A stretch of 64,000 nt of DNA from Siphonodentalium dalli. Its lineage: Eukaryota; Mollusca; Scaphopoda; Gadilida; Siphonodentaliidae. The notes below the pieces were generated by a model. It did no database searches. It was not told the origin of the DNA and saw only the letters and a list, made by a program, of their open reading frames with translations. The DNA lies in contig CP136069.1 of NCBI GenBank assembly GCA_032622095.1, positions 106,482,278 to 106,546,277 of the forward strand. The letters run 5' to 3'. A program made the position numbers and the translations under genes. Below, piece after piece: positions 23,661 through 41,060 of the stretch (positions are counted from its first letter, which is position 1; each line of letters begins with the position of its first letter).

Positions 23661-26600
23661 ATATAGGTATCCCCACCACACACATATATAGGTATCCCCG
23701 CCACATACATATATAGGTCTCCCGGCCACATACATATATAGGTATCCCCGCCATACATATATAGGTATCCCCACCACACACATATATAGGTATCCCCGCC
23801 ATACATATATAGGTATCCCCACCACATACATCTATATGTCTCACCACCACACACATCTATAGGTATCCCCACCACATACATATATAGGTATCCCCGCCAC
23901 ACACATATATAGGTATCCCCACTACACACATATATAGGTATCACCACCACACACATATATAGGTATCCCCACCACACACATATATAGGTATCCCCACCAC
24001 ACACATATATATAGGTATCCCCGCCACACACATATATAGGTATCGCCACCACATACATATATAGGTCTCCCCACCACTTACATCTATAGGTATCCCCACC
24101 ACACACATCTAAAGGTATCCCCACCACACACATATATTGGTATCACCACCACATACATATATAGGTATCCCCGCCACATAAATATATAGCTATCCCCACC
24201 ACATACATATATAGGTATCCCCACCACACACATATATAGGTATCCCCACAACACACATCTATAGGTATCCCCGCCACATACATATATAGGTATCACCACC
24301 ACACACATATATAGGTATCCCCACCACATACTTATATAGGTATCCCCACCACACACATCTATAGGTATCCCCACCACACACATCCATAGGTATCCCCACC
24401 ACACACATCTATAGGTATCCCCATCACATAAATATGTAGGTATCCCCACCATATACATATATAGGTATCCCCACCACACACATATATAGGTATCCCCACC
24501 ACATACATATATCGGTCTCGACGCCACATACATCCATAGGTCTCCCCACCACATACATATATAGGTATCACCACCACATACATATATAGGTATCCCCACC
24601 ACATACATATATAGGTATCCCGCCACACACATATATAGGTATCCCCACCACACACATATATAGGTATCCCCACCACATACATCTATAGGTATCCCGCCAC
24701 ACACATATATAGGTATCCCCACCACACACATATATAGGTATCACCACCACACACATATATAGGTATCCCCGCCAAATACATATATAGGTATCCCCACCAC
24801 ATACATATATAGGTATCACCACCACACACATATATATGTATCCCCACCACATACATATATAGGTATCCCCACCACATACATCTATAGGTATCCCCACCAC
24901 ACACATATATAGGTATCCCCGCCAAATACATATATAGGTATCCCCACCACATACATATATAGGTATCACCACCACACACATATATATGTATCCCCACCAC
25001 ATACATATATAGGTATCCCCATCACATACATCTATAAGTATCCCCACCACACTCATATATAGGTATCCCCACCACATACATATATAGGTATCCCCACCAC
25101 ATACATATATAGGTATCCCCACCACAAACATATATAGATATCCCCACCACATACATATATAGGTATCCCCACCAAATACATATATAGGTATCCCCGCCAC
25201 ATACATATATATGTATCACCACCACACACATATATAGGTATCCCCACCACATACATATATAGGTATCCCCACCACACACATATATAGGTATCCCCACCAC
25301 ATACATAAATAGGTATCCCCACCACACACATCTATAGGTATCCCAACCACAAACATCTATAGGTATTCCCACCACATAAATATGTAGGTATCCCCACCAT
25401 ATACATATATAGGTAGCCCCACCACACACAAATATAGGTATCCCCACCACATACATATATAGGTATCCCGCCACACACATATATAGGTATCCCCATCACA
25501 CACATATAAAGGTCTCCCCACCACATACATATATAGGTATCCCCGCCGCACACATATATAGGTATCCCCGCCTAACACATATATAGGTATTTCCACCACA
25601 CACATATATAGGTATCCCCGCCACATACATATATAGGTCTCCCCGCCACATACATATATAGGTATCCCCGCCATACATATATAGGTATCCCCACCACACA
25701 CATATATAGGTCTCCTCACCACACTCATATATAGGTATCCCTGCCACATACATCTATAGGTCTCACCACCACACACATCTATAGGTATCCCCACCACATA
25801 CATATATAGGTATCCCCGCCACACACATATATAGGTATCCCCACTACACACATATATAGGTATCACCACCACACACATATATAGGTATCCCCGCCACATA
25901 CATATATAGGTATCCCCACCACCCACATATATAGGTATCACCACCACACACATATATAGGTATCCCCACCACATACATATATAGGTATCCCCATTACACA
26001 CATCTATAGGTATCCCCACCACACACATCTATAGGTATCCCAACCACACACATCTATAGGTATCCCCACCACATAAATATGTAGGTATCCCCACCATATA
26101 CATATATAGGTAGCCCCACCACACACAAATATAGGTATCCCCACCACATACACATATAGGTATCCCGCCACACACATATATATGTATCCCCACCACACAC
26201 ATATATAGGTCTCCCCACCACATACATATATAGGTATCCCCGCCACACACATATATAGGTATCCCCGCCTAACACATATATAGGTATCCTCACCACACAC
26301 ATATATAGGTATCCCCGCCACATACATATATAGGTCTCCCCGCCACATACATATATAGGTATCCCCGCCATACATATATAGGTATCCCCACCACACACAT
26401 ATATAGGTCTCCTCACCACACTCATATATAGGTATCCCTGCCACATACATCTATATGTCTCACCACCACACACATCTATAGGTATCCCCACCACATACAT
26501 ATATAGGTATCCCCGCCACACACATATATAGGTATCGCCACCACATACATATATCGGTCTCCCCACCACTTACATCTATAGGTATCCCTACCACACACAT

Positions 26601-28790
26601 CTAAAGGTATCCCCACCACACACATATATAGGTATCACCACCACATACATATATAGGTATCCCCGCCACATACATATATAGCTATCCCCACCACATAGAT
26701 ATATAGGTATCCCCACCACACACATCTATAGGTATCCGCACAACACACATCTATAGGTATCCCCGCCACATACATATATAGGTATCACCACCACACACAT
26801 ATATAGGTCTCCCCGCCACATACATCTATAGGTCTCCCCACAACATACATATATAGGTATCACCACCACATACATATATAGGTATCCCCACCACATACAT
26901 ATATAGGTATCCCCACCACATACATATATAGGTAACCCCGCCACACACATATATAGGTATCCCCACCACATACATCCATAGATCTCCCCACCACATACAT
27001 ATATAGGTATCACCACCACATACATCTATATGTATCCCCACCACACACATATATAGGTATTCCCACCACATACATCTATAGGTATCCCCACCACACACAT
27101 ATATAGGTATCCCCACCACATACATATATAGGTATCCCCACCACACACATCTATAGGTATCCCCACCACACACATCTATAGGTATCCCAACCACACACAT
27201 ATATAGGTATCCCCACCACATAAATATGTAGGTATCCCCACCATATACATATATAGGTATCCCCACCACACACAAATATAGGTATCCCCACCACATACAT
27301 ATATAGGTATCTCGCCACTCACATATATAGGTATCCCCATCACACACATATATAGGTCTCCCCACCACATACATATATAGGTATCCCCGCCACACACATA
27401 TATAGGTATTCCCGCCTAACACATATATAGGTATCTCCACCACACACATATATAGGTATCCCCGCCACATACATATATAGGTCTCCCCGCCACATACATA
27501 TATAGGTATCCCCGCCATACATATATAGGTATCCCCACCACACACATATATAGGTCTCCTCACCACACTCATGTATAGGCATCCCTGCCACATACATCTA
27601 TAGGTCTCACCACCACACACATCTATAGGTATCCCCACCACATACATATATAGGTATCCCCGCCACACACATATATAGGTATCCCCACTACACACATATA
27701 TAGGTATCACCACCACACACATATATAGGTATCCCCGCCACATACATATATAGGTATCCCCACCACATACATATATAGGTATCCCCACCACACACATATA
27801 TAGGTATCCCCACCACATACATATATAGGTATCCCCATTACATACATATATAGGTATCCCCATTACACACATCTATAGGTATCCCAACCACACACATCTA
27901 TAGGTATCCCAACCACACACATCTATAGGTATCCCCACCATATACATATATAGGTAGCCCCACCACACACAAATATAGGTATCCCCACCACATACACATA
28001 TAGGTATCCCGCCACACACATATATAGGTATCCCCACCACAAACGTATATAGGTCTCCCCACCACATACATATATAGGTATCCCCGCCACACACATATAT
28101 AGGTATCCCCGCCTAACACATATATAGGTATCCCCACCACACACATATATAGGTATCCCCGCCACATACATATATAGGTCTCCCCGCCACATACATATAT
28201 AGGTATCCCCGCCATACATATATAGGTATCCCCACCACACACATATATAGGTCTCCTCACCACACTCATATATAGGTATCCCTGCCACATACATCTATAG
28301 GTCTCACCACCACACACATCTATAGGTATCCCCACCACATACATATATAGGTATCCCCGCCACACACATATATAGGTATCCCCACTCCACACATATATAG
28401 GTATCACCACCACACACATATATAGGTATCCCCACCACACACATATATAGGTATCCCCAGCACACACATATATATAGGTATCGCCGCCACACACATATAT
28501 AGGTATCGCCACCACATACATATATAGGTCTCCCCACCACTTACATCTATAGGTATCCCCACCACACACATCTAAAGGTATCCCCACCACACACATATAT
28601 AGGTATCACCACCACATACATATATAGGTATCCCCGCCACATACATATATAGCTATCCCCACCACATAAATATATAGGTATCCCCACCACACACATCTAT
28701 AGGTATTCCCACAACACACATCTATAGGTATCCCCGCCACATACATATATAGGTATCACCACCACACACATATATAGGTCTCCCCACCAC
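23661..28790 (+). repeat. Irregular 0.7-2.6 kb higher-order repeats
   Basis: A landmark pair of units (CCTCACCACACTCATATATAGG followed by a CCCTGCCA unit) recurs, ending near 20,839, 23,136, 25,753, 26,450, 27,597 and 28,294. The spacings are 2,297, 2,617, 697, 1,147 and 697 bp. The 2,297-bp repeat thus continues rightwards in rearranged form. From about 26.7 to 27.0 kb the units also resemble 0.8-1.1 kb. Confidence 0.8.
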
Positions 28791-29432
28791 ATATATCTAT
28801 AGCTATCCCCACCACACACATCTATAGGTATCCCCACCACACACATATATAGGTATCCCCACCACACACATATATAGGTATCCCCACCATACACATCTAT
28901 AGGTATCCCCACCACATACATATATAGGTATCCCAACCACACACATATATAGTTATCCCCACCACATACATATATAGGTATCACCGCCACACACATATAG
29001 GTATCCCCACCACATACATATAGGTATCCCCGCCACATACATATAGGTATCCCCACCACACACACATATATAGGTCTCCCCACCACAAGCATATATAGGT
29101 ATCCCCACCACATATATCTATAGCTATCCCCACCACACACATCTATAGGTATCCCCACCACACACATATATAGGTATCCCCACCACACACATATATAGGT
29201 ATCCCCACCATACACATCTAATTGTATCCCCACCACATACATATATAGGTATCCCAACCACACACATATATAGTTATCCCCACCACATACATATATAGGT
29301 ATCACCGCCACACACATATAGGTATCCCCACCACATACATATAGGTATCCCCGCCACATACATATAGGTATCCCCACCACACACACATATATAGGTCTCC
29401 CCACCACAAGCATATATAGGTATCCCCACCAC
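28791..29432 (+). repeat. 321-bp direct duplication
   Basis: The unit variant ATATATCTATAGCTATCC occurs at 28,791 and 29,112. The intervening 321 bp, including the short CATATAGG run and the CACAAGCATATATAGG unit, is repeated and diverges after about 29,440. Confidence 0.88.
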
Positions 29433-29818
29433 ATACATCCATAGATCTCCCCACTACATACATATATAGGTATCACCACCACATACATATATAGGTATCC
29501 CCATCACATACATATATAGGTATCCCTACAACACACATATATAGGTATCCCCGCCACACACATATATATAGGTATCCCCACCACATACATCTATAGGTAT
29601 CCCCACCACATACATCTATAGGTATCCTCACCACACACATATATAGGTATCCTCACCACGTACATATATAGGTATCCCCGCCACACACATATATAGGTAT
29701 CCCCGCCACATACATATATAGGTATCCCCACCACACACATCTATAGGTATCCCCACCACACACATATATATAGGTATCAACACCACACACATATATAGGT
29801 ATCCCCCACATACATATA

Positions 29819-32800
29819 TAGGTATCCCCACCACATAAATATATAGGTATCCCCACCACACACATCTATAGGTATCCCCACCACACACATCTATAGGTAT
29901 CCCCACCACATACATATATAGGTATCCCCACCACGCACATTTATAGGTATCCCCGCCACATACGTATATAGGTATCCCCACCACACACATGTATAGGTCT
30001 CCCCACCACATACATCTATATGTATCCCCACCACACACATCTATAGGTATCCCCACCACACACATCTATAGGTATCCCCACCACACACATATATAGGTAT
30101 CCCCATCATACACATCTATAGGTATCCCCACCACATACATATATAGGTATCCCAACCACACACATATATAGTTATCCCCACCACATACATATATAGGTAT
30201 CACCGCCACACACATATAGGTATCCCCACCACATACATATAGGTATCCCCGCCACATACATATAGGTATCCCCACCACACACACATATATAGGTTTCCCC
30301 ACCACAAGCATATATAGGTATCCCCGCCACACACATTTATAGGTATCCCCTCCACACACATATATAGGTATCCCCACCACACACATATATAGGTATCCCC
30401 GCCACATACATATATATGTCTCCCCGCCACATACATATATAGGTATCCCCACCACACATCTATAGGTATCCACACCCCACACATATATTGGTCTCCCCCC
30501 CACACACATATATAGGTATCCCCGCCACATACATATATAGGTCTCCCGCCACATACATATATAGGTCTCCCCACCACATATCTATAGGTATCCCCACCAC
30601 ACACATATATTGGTCTCCTCACCACACACATATGTAGGTATCCCTGCCACATACATCTATAGGTCTCCCCACCACACACATATATAGGTATCATCACCAC
30701 ACACATATATAGGTCTCCCCGCCACATACATCTATAGGTCTCCCCACAACATACATATATAGGTATCACCACTACATACATATATAGGTATCCCCACCAC
30801 ATACATATATAGGTATCCCCACCACACACATATATAGGTAACCCCGCCACACACATATATAGGTATCCCCACCACATACATCCATAGATCTCCCCACCAC
30901 ATACATATATAGGTATCACCACCACATACATATATAGGTATCCCCATCACATACATATATAGGTATCCCTACCACACACATATATAGGTATCCCCGCCAC
31001 ACACATATATATAGGTATCCCCACCACATACATCTATAGGTGTCCCCACCACATACATATATAGGTATCCTCACCACACATATATATAGGTATCACCACC
31101 ACATACATATATAGGTATCCCCGCCACACACATATATAGGTATCCCCGCCACATACATATATAGGTATCCCCACCACACACGTCTATAGGTATCCCCACC
31201 ACACACATATATATAGGTATCAACACCACACACATATATAGGTATCCCCCACATACATATATAGGTATCCCCACCACATAAATATATAGGTATCCCCACC
31301 ACACACATATATAGGTATCCCCACCACACACATCTATAGGTATCCCCACCACATACATATATAGGTATCCCCACCACACACATTTATAGGTATCCCCGCC
31401 ACATACGTATATAGGTATCCTCACCACACACATGTATAGGTCTCCCCACCACATACATCTATATGTATCCCCACCACACACATCTATAGGTATCCCCACC
31501 ACACACATCTATAGGTATCCCCACCACACACATATTTAAGTATCCCCATCATACACATCTATAGGTATCCCCACCACATACATATATAGGTATCCCAACC
31601 ACACACATATATAGGTATCCCCACCACATACATATATAGGTATACCCAACACATACATATATAGGTATCCCCACCACATACATATATAGGTATCCCCGCC
31701 ACATACATATATAGGTTTCCCAACCACACACATCTATTGGTATCCCCACCACATACATATATAGGTATCACCACCACATACATATATAGGTATCCCCACC
31801 ACACACATATATAGGTATCCACACCACACACATATATATAGGTATCCCCGCCACACACATATATAGGTATCCCCACCACATACATATATAGGTCTCCCCA
31901 CCACATACATCTATAGGTATCCCCACCACACACATCTATAGGTATCCCCACCACACACATATATAGGTATCACCACCACATACATATATAGGTATCCCCA
32001 CCACATACATATATAGGTATCCCCACCACATACATATATAGGTATCCCCAATACATACATATATAGGTATCCCCACCACACACATCTATAGGTATCCCCA
32101 CCACATACATATATAGGTATCCCCACCACACACATTTATATGTATCCCCGCCACATACATATATAGGTATCACCACCACACACATATAGGTATCCCCACC
32201 ACATACATATAGGTATCCCCGCCACATACATATAAGTATCCCCACCACACACATATAGGTATCCCCACCACACACATCTATAGGTATCACCACCACATAC
32301 ATATATAGGTATACCCAACACATACATATATAGGTATCCCCACCACATACATATATAGGTATCCCACCACATACATCTATAGGTATCCCCACCACATACA
32401 TATAAAGGTATCCCCACCACATACATATATAGGTATCCCCACCACATACATATATAGGTATCCCCACCACATACGTCTATTGGTATCACCGCCACATTCA
32501 TCTATAGGTATCCCCACCACATACATCTATTGGTATCACCACCACAAACATATATAGGTATCCCCGCCAAATACATATATAGGTATCCCCACCAAATACA
32601 AATATAGGTATCACCACCACACACATATATAGGTATCCCCAACAAATACATATATAGGTATCCCCACCACATACATCTATAGGTATCCCCACCACACACA
32701 TATATAGGTATCCCCACCACATACATATATATGTATCCCCACCACATACATATATAGATATCCCCACCACATACATCTATATGTATCCCCACCACACACA

Positions 32801-35800
32801 TATATAGGTATCCCCACCACATACATCTATAGGTATCCCCACCACACACATATATAGGTATCCCCACCACATACATATATAGGTAGCCCCACCACACACA
32901 TCTATAGGTATCCCCACCACACACATCCATAGGTATCCCCACCACACACATCTATAGGTATCCCCATCACATAAATATGTAGGTATCCCCACCATATACA
33001 TATATAGGTATCCTCACCACACACATATATAGGTATCCCCACCACATACATATATAGGTCTCGACGCCACATACATCCATAGGTCTCCCCACCACATACA
33101 TATATAGGTATCACCGCCACATACATATATAGGTATTCCCACCACATACATATATAGGTATCCCTACCACACACATATATAGGTATCCCCGCCACACACA
33201 TATATAGGTATCCCCACCACATACATCTATTGGTATCCCCACCACATACATATATAGGTATCCTCACCACACACATATATAGGTATCCCCACCACATACA
33301 TATATAGGTATCCCCGCCACATACATATATAGGTATCCCCGCCACATACATATATAGGTTTCCCAACCACACACATCTATTGGTATCCCCACCACATACA
33401 TATATAGGTATCACCACCACATACATATATAGGTATCCCCACCACACACATATATAGGTATCCACACCACACACATATATATAGGTATCCCCGCCACACA
33501 CATATATAGGTATCCCCACCACATACATATATAGGTCTCCCCACCACATACATCTATAGGTATCCCCACCACACACGTCTATAGGTATCCCCACCACACA
33601 CATATATAGGTATCACCACCACATACATATATAGGTATCCCCACCACATACATATATAGGTATCCCCACCACATACATATATAGGTATCCCCAATACATA
33701 CATATATAGGTATCCCCACCACACACATCTATAGGTATCCCCACCACATACATATATAGGTATCCCCACCACACACATTTATATGTATCCCCGCCACATA
33801 CATATATAGGTATCACCACCACACACATATATAGGTCTCCCCACCACCTACATCTATAGGTATCCCCACCACACACATCAATAGATATCCCCACCACACA
33901 CATATATAGGTATCCCCACCACACACATATATAGGTATCCCCACCACATAGATATATAGGTATCCCAACCACACACATATATAGGTATCACCACCACATA
34001 CATATATAGGTATCACCACCACACACATATAGGTATCCCCACCAAATACATATAGGTATCCCGCCACATACATATAGGTATCCCCACCATACACACATAT
34101 ATAGGTCTCCCCACCACAAGCATATATAGGTATCCCCGCCACACACATATATAGGTATCCCCGCCATACACATATATAGGTATCCCCACCACACACATAT
34201 ATAAGTCTCCCCGCCACATACATATATAGGTATCCCCACCACACATCTATAGGTATCCCCACCCCACACATATATTGGTCTCCCCACCACACACATATAT
34301 AGGTATCCCCGCCACATACATATATAGGTCTCCCGCCACATACATATATAGGTATCCCCACCACACATCTATAGGTATCCCCACCACACACATATATTGG
34401 TCTCCTCACCACACACATATATAGGTATCCCTGCCACATATATCTATAGGTCTCCCCACCACACACATATATAGGTATCATCACCACACACATATATACG
34501 TCTCCCCGCCACATACATCTATAGGTCTCCCCACCACATACATATATAGGTATCACCACCACATACATATATAGGTATCCCCACCACATACATATATAGG
34601 TATCCCCACCACATACATCTATAGGTATCCCCACCACACACATATATAGGTATCCCCACCACATACATATATAGGTATCCCCACCACATACATATATTGA
34701 TATCCCCACCACATACATCTATATGTATCCCCACCACACACATATATAGGTATCCCCACCACATACATCTATAGGTATCCCCACCACACACATATATAGG
34801 TATCCCCACCACATACATATATAGGTAGCCCCACCACACACATCTATAGGTATCCCCATCACACACATCCATAGGTATCCCCACCACACATATCTATAGG
34901 TATCCCCATCACATAAATATGTAGGTATCCCCACCATATACATATATAGGTATCCCCACCACACACATATATAGGTATCCCCACCACATACATATATAGG
35001 TCTCGACGCCACATACATCCATAGGTCTCCCCACCACATACATATATAGGTATCACCACTTCATACATATATAGGTATTCCCACCACATACATATATAGG
35101 TATCCCTACCACACACATATATAGGTATCCCCGCCACACACATATATAGGTATCCCCACCACATACATCTATTGGTATCCCCACCACATACATATATAGG
35201 TATCCTCACCACACACATATATAGGTATCCCCACCACATACATATATAGGTATCCCCGCCACATACATATATAGGTATCCCCGCCACATACATATATAGG
35301 TTTCCCAACCACACACATCTATAGGTATCCCCACCACATACATATATAGGTATCACCACCACATACATATATAGGTATCCCCACCACACACATATATAGG
35401 TATCCCCACCACACACATATATATAGGTATCCCCGCCACACACATATATAGGTATCCCCACCACATACATATATAGGTCTCCCCACCACATACATATATA
35501 GGTATCCACACCACACACATCTATAGGTATCCCCACCACACACATATATAGGTATCACCCCCACATACATATATAGGTATCCCCACCACATACATATATA
35601 GGTATCCCCACCACATACATATATAGGTATCCCCAATACATACATATATAGGTATCCCCACCACACACATCTATAGGTATCCCCACCACATACATATATA
35701 GGTATCCCCACCACACACATTTATATGTATCCCCGCCACATACATATATAGGTATCACCACCACACACATATATAGGTCTCCCCACCACCTACATCTATA

Positions 35801-38800
35801 GGTATCCCCACCACACACACCAATAGATATCCCCACCACACACATATATAGGTATCCCCACCACACACATATATAGGTATCCCCACCACATAGATATATA
35901 GGTATCCCAACCACACACATATATAGGTATCACCACCACATACATATATAGGTATCACCACCACACACATATAGGTATCCCCACCAAATACATATAGGTA
36001 TCCCCGCCACATACATATAGGTATCCCCACCACACACACATATATAGGTCTCCCCACCACAAGCATATATAGGTATCCCCGCCACACACATATATAGGTA
36101 TCCCCGCCATACACATATATAGGTATCCCCACCACACACATATATAGGTCTCCCCGCCACATACATATATAGGTATCCCCACCACACATCTATAGGTATC
36201 CCCACCCCACACATATATTGGTCTCCCCACCACACACATATATAGGTATCCCGCCACATACATATATAGGTCTCCCGCCACATACATATATAGGTATCCC
36301 CACCACACATCTATAGGTATCACCACCACACACATATATTGGTCTCCTCACCACACACATATATAGGTATCCCTGCCACATACATCTATAGGTTTCCCCA
36401 CCACACACATATATAGGTATCATCACCACACACATATATACGTCTCCCCGCCACATACATCTATAGGTCTCCCCACCACATACATATATAGGTATCACCA
36501 CCACATACATATATAGGTATCCCCACCACATACATATATAGGTATCCCCACCACATACATCTATAGGTATCCCCACCACATACATATATAGGTATCCCCA
36601 CCACATACATATATAGGTATCCCCACCACATACATATATAGGTATCACCAGCACATACATATATAGGTATTCCTACCACATACATATATAGGTATCCCTA
36701 CCACACACATATATAGGTATCCCCGCCACACACATATATAGGTATCCCCACCACATACATCTATTGGTATCCCCACCACATACATATATAGGTATCCTCA
36801 CCACACACATATATAGGTATCCCCACCACATACATATATAGGTATCCTCGCCACATACATATATAGGTATCACCGCCACATACATATATAGGTTTCCCAA
36901 CCACACCCATCTATAGGTATCCCCACCACATACATATATAGGTATCACCACCACATACATATATAGGTATCCCCACCACACACATATATAGGTATCCCCA
37001 CCACACACATATATATAGGTATCCCCGCCACACACATATATAAGTATCCCCACCACATACATATATAGGTCTCCCCACCACATACATCTATAGGTATCCC
37101 CACCACACAGATCTATAGGTATCCCCACCACACACATATATAGGTATCACCCCCACATACATATATAGGTATCCCCACCACATACATATATAGGTATCCC
37201 CACCACATACATATATAGGTATCCCCAATACATACATATATAGGTATCCCCACCACACACATCTATAGGTATCCCCACCACATACATATATAGGTATCCC
37301 CACCACACACATTTATATGTATCCCCGCCACATACATATATTGGTATCACCACCACACACATATATAGGTCTCCCCACCACCTACATCTATAGGTATCCC
37401 CACCACACACATCAATAGATATCCCCACCACACACATATATAGGTATCCCCACCACACACATATATAGGTATCCCCACCACATAGATATATAGGTATCCC
37501 AACCACACACATATATAGGTATCACCACCACATACATATATAGGTATCACCACCACACACATATAGGTATCCCCACCAAATACATATAGGTATCCCCGCC
37601 ACATACATATAGGTATCCCCACCACACACACATATATAGGTCTCCCCACCACAAGCATATATAGGTATCCCCGCCACACACATATATAGGTATCCCCGCC
37701 ATACACATATATAGGTATCCCCACCACACACATATATAGGTCTCCCCGCCACATACATATATAGGTATCCCCACCACACATCTATAGGTATCCCCACCCC
37801 ACACATATATTGGTCTCCCCACCACACACATATATAGGTATCCCCGCCACATACATATATAGGTCTCCCGCCACATACATATATAGGTATCCCCACCACA
37901 CATCTATAGGTATCCCCACCACACACATATATTGGTCTCCTCACCACACACATATATAGGTATCCCTGCCACATACATCTATAGGTCTCCCCACCACACA
38001 CATATATAGGTATCATCACCACACACATATATACGTCTCCCCGCCACATACATATATAGGTCTCCCCACCACATACATATATAGGTATCACCACCACATA
38101 CATATATAGGTATCCCCACCACATACATATATAGGTATCCCCACCACATACATCTATAGGTATCCCCACCACATACATATATAGGTATCCCCACCACATA
38201 CATATATAGGTATCCCCACCACATACATATATAGGTATCCCCACCACATATATCAATTGGTATCACCGCCACATATATTTATAGGTATCCCCACCACATA
38301 CATCTATAGGTCTCCCGCCACACACATATATAGGTATCCCCACGACACACATATATAGGTATCACCACCACACACATATATAGGTATCCCCGCCAAATAC
38401 ATATATAGGTATCCCCACCACATACATGTATAGGTATCACCACCACACACATATATAGGTATCCTCACCACATACATATATAGGTATCCCCACCACATAC
38501 ATCTATAGGTATCCCCACCACACACATATATAGGTATCCCCACCACATACATATATAGGTATCCCCACCACATACATATATAGGTATCCCCACCACATAC
38601 ATATATATGTATCCCCACCACACACATATATAGGTATCCCCACCATATACATCTATAGTTATCCCCACCACACAAATATATAGGTATCCCCACCACATAC
38701 ATATATAGGTATCCCCACCACACACATATATAGGTATCCCCACCACATACATATATAGGTATCCCCACCACACACATATATAGGTATCCCCACCACACAC

Positions 38801-39546
38801 ATCTATATGTAACCCCACCACACACATCTATAGGTATTCCCACCACATGAATATGTAGGTATCCCCACCATATACATATATAGGTATCCCCACCATATAC
38901 ATATATAGGTATCCCCACCACATACATCTATAGGTATCCCCACCACACACATATATAGGTATCCCCACCACATACATATATAGGTATCCCCACCACACAC
39001 ATCTATAGGTATCCCCACCACACACATCCATAGGTATCCCCACCACACACATCTATAGGTATCCCCATCACATAAATATGTAGGTATCCCCACCATATAC
39101 ATATATAGGTATCCCCACCACACACATATATAGGTATCCCCACCACATACATATATAGGTGTCGACGCCACATACATCCATAGGTCTCCCCACCACATAC
39201 ATATATAGGTATCACCACAACATACATATATAGGTATCCCCACCACATACATATATAGGTATCCCTACCACACACATATATAGGTATCCCCGCCACACAC
39301 ATATATAGGTATCCCCACCACATACATATATAGGTATCCCCACCACACACATTTATAGGTATCCCCGCCACATACATATATAGGTATCACCACCACACAC
39401 ATATATAGGTCTCCCCACCACCTACATCTATAGGTATCCCCACCACACACATCAATAGATATCCCCACCACACACATATATAGGTATCCCCACCACACAC
39501 ATATATAGGTATCCCCACCATACACATCTATAGGTATCCCCACCAC
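29819..39546 (+). repeat. Second copy of the ~10.7 kb long satellite block
   Basis: Corresponds in order to 1-10,671. The offset is 29,818 at the start, 30,368 from about 2.1 kb, 30,443 from about 3 kb and 30,466 from about 5.3 kb, then 28,875 from about 8.6 kb onwards. The final drop of 1,591 bp is one unit of the local higher-order repeat. The copies are nearly identical in parts (only a few substitutions between 248-1,113 and 30,066-30,931). The match ends at about 10,671/39,546, before the point where element 1 lies, and the second copy has no insertion. Confidence 0.9.
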
Positions 39547-41050
39547 ATAGATATATAGGTATCCCAACCACACATATATATAGGTATCCCCACCAAATAC
39601 ATATAGGTATCCCCGCCACATACATATAGGTATCCCCACCACACACACATATATAGGTCTCCCCACCACAAGCATATATAGGTATCCCCACCACACACAC
39701 ATATATAGGTCTCCCCACCACAAGCATATATAGGTATCCCCGCCACACACATATATAGGTATCCCCGCCATAGACATATATAGGTATCCCCACCACACAC
39801 ATATATAGGTCTCCCCGCCACATACATATATAGGTATCCCCACCACACATCTATAGGTATCCCCACCCCACACATATATTGGTCTCCCCACCACACACAT
39901 ATATAGGTATCCCCGCCACATACATATATAGGTCTCCCGCCACATACATATATAGGTATCCCCACCACACATCTATAGGTATCCCCACCACACACATATA
40001 TTGGTCTCCTCACCACACACATATATAGGTATCCCTGCCACATACATCTATAGGTCTCCCCACCACACACATATATAGGTATCACCACCACACACATATA
40101 TACGTCTCCCCGCCACATACATCTATAGGTCTCGCCACCACATACATATATAGGTATCACCACCACCACATACATATATAGGTATCCCCACCACATACAT
40201 ATATAGGTATCCCAACCACATACATCTATAGGTATCCCCACCACATACATATATAGGTATCCCCACCACATACATATATAGGTATCCCCACCACATACAT
40301 ATATAGGTATCCCCACCACATATATCAATTGGTATCACCGCCACATATATTTATAGGTATCCCCACCACATACATCTATAGGTCTCCCGCCACACACATA
40401 TATAGGTATCCCCACGACACACATATATAGGTATCATCACCACACACATATATAGGTATCCCCGCCAAATACATATATAGGTATCACAACCACATATATC
40501 AATTGGTATCAACACCACACACATATATAGGTATCCTCACCACATACATATATAGGTATCCCCACCACATACATCTATAGGTATCCCCACCACACACATA
40601 TATAGGTATCCCCACCACATACATATATAGGTATCCCCACCACATACATATATAGGTATCCCCACCACATACATATATATGTATCCCCACCACACACATA
40701 TATAGGTATCCCCACCACATACATCTATAGTTATCCCCACCACACAAATATATAGGTATCCCCACCACATACATATATAGGTATCCCCACCACACACATA
40801 TATAGGTATCCCCACCACATACATATATAGGTATCCCCACCACACACATATATAGGTATCCCCACCACACACATCTATATGTAACCCCACCACACACATC
40901 TATAGGTATTCCCACCACATGAATATGTAGGTATCCCCACCATATACATATATAGGTATCCCCACCACACACATATATAGGTATCCCCACCACATACATA
41001 TAAAGGTCTACCCGCCACATACATCCATAGGTCTCCCCACCACATACATA
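39547..41050 (+). repeat. Satellite linking the long block to the 500-bp repeats
   Basis: The first part resembles 8,610-9,400 (ATAGATATATAGG unit, short CATATAGG units, CACAAGCAT unit, here doubled near 39,660-39,725). It is followed by material resembling 9.4-9.95 kb. This looks like a junction formed by exchange between different positions of the 1.6-kb family. No gene is seen. Confidence 0.72.
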
Positions 41051-41060
41051 TATAGGTATC

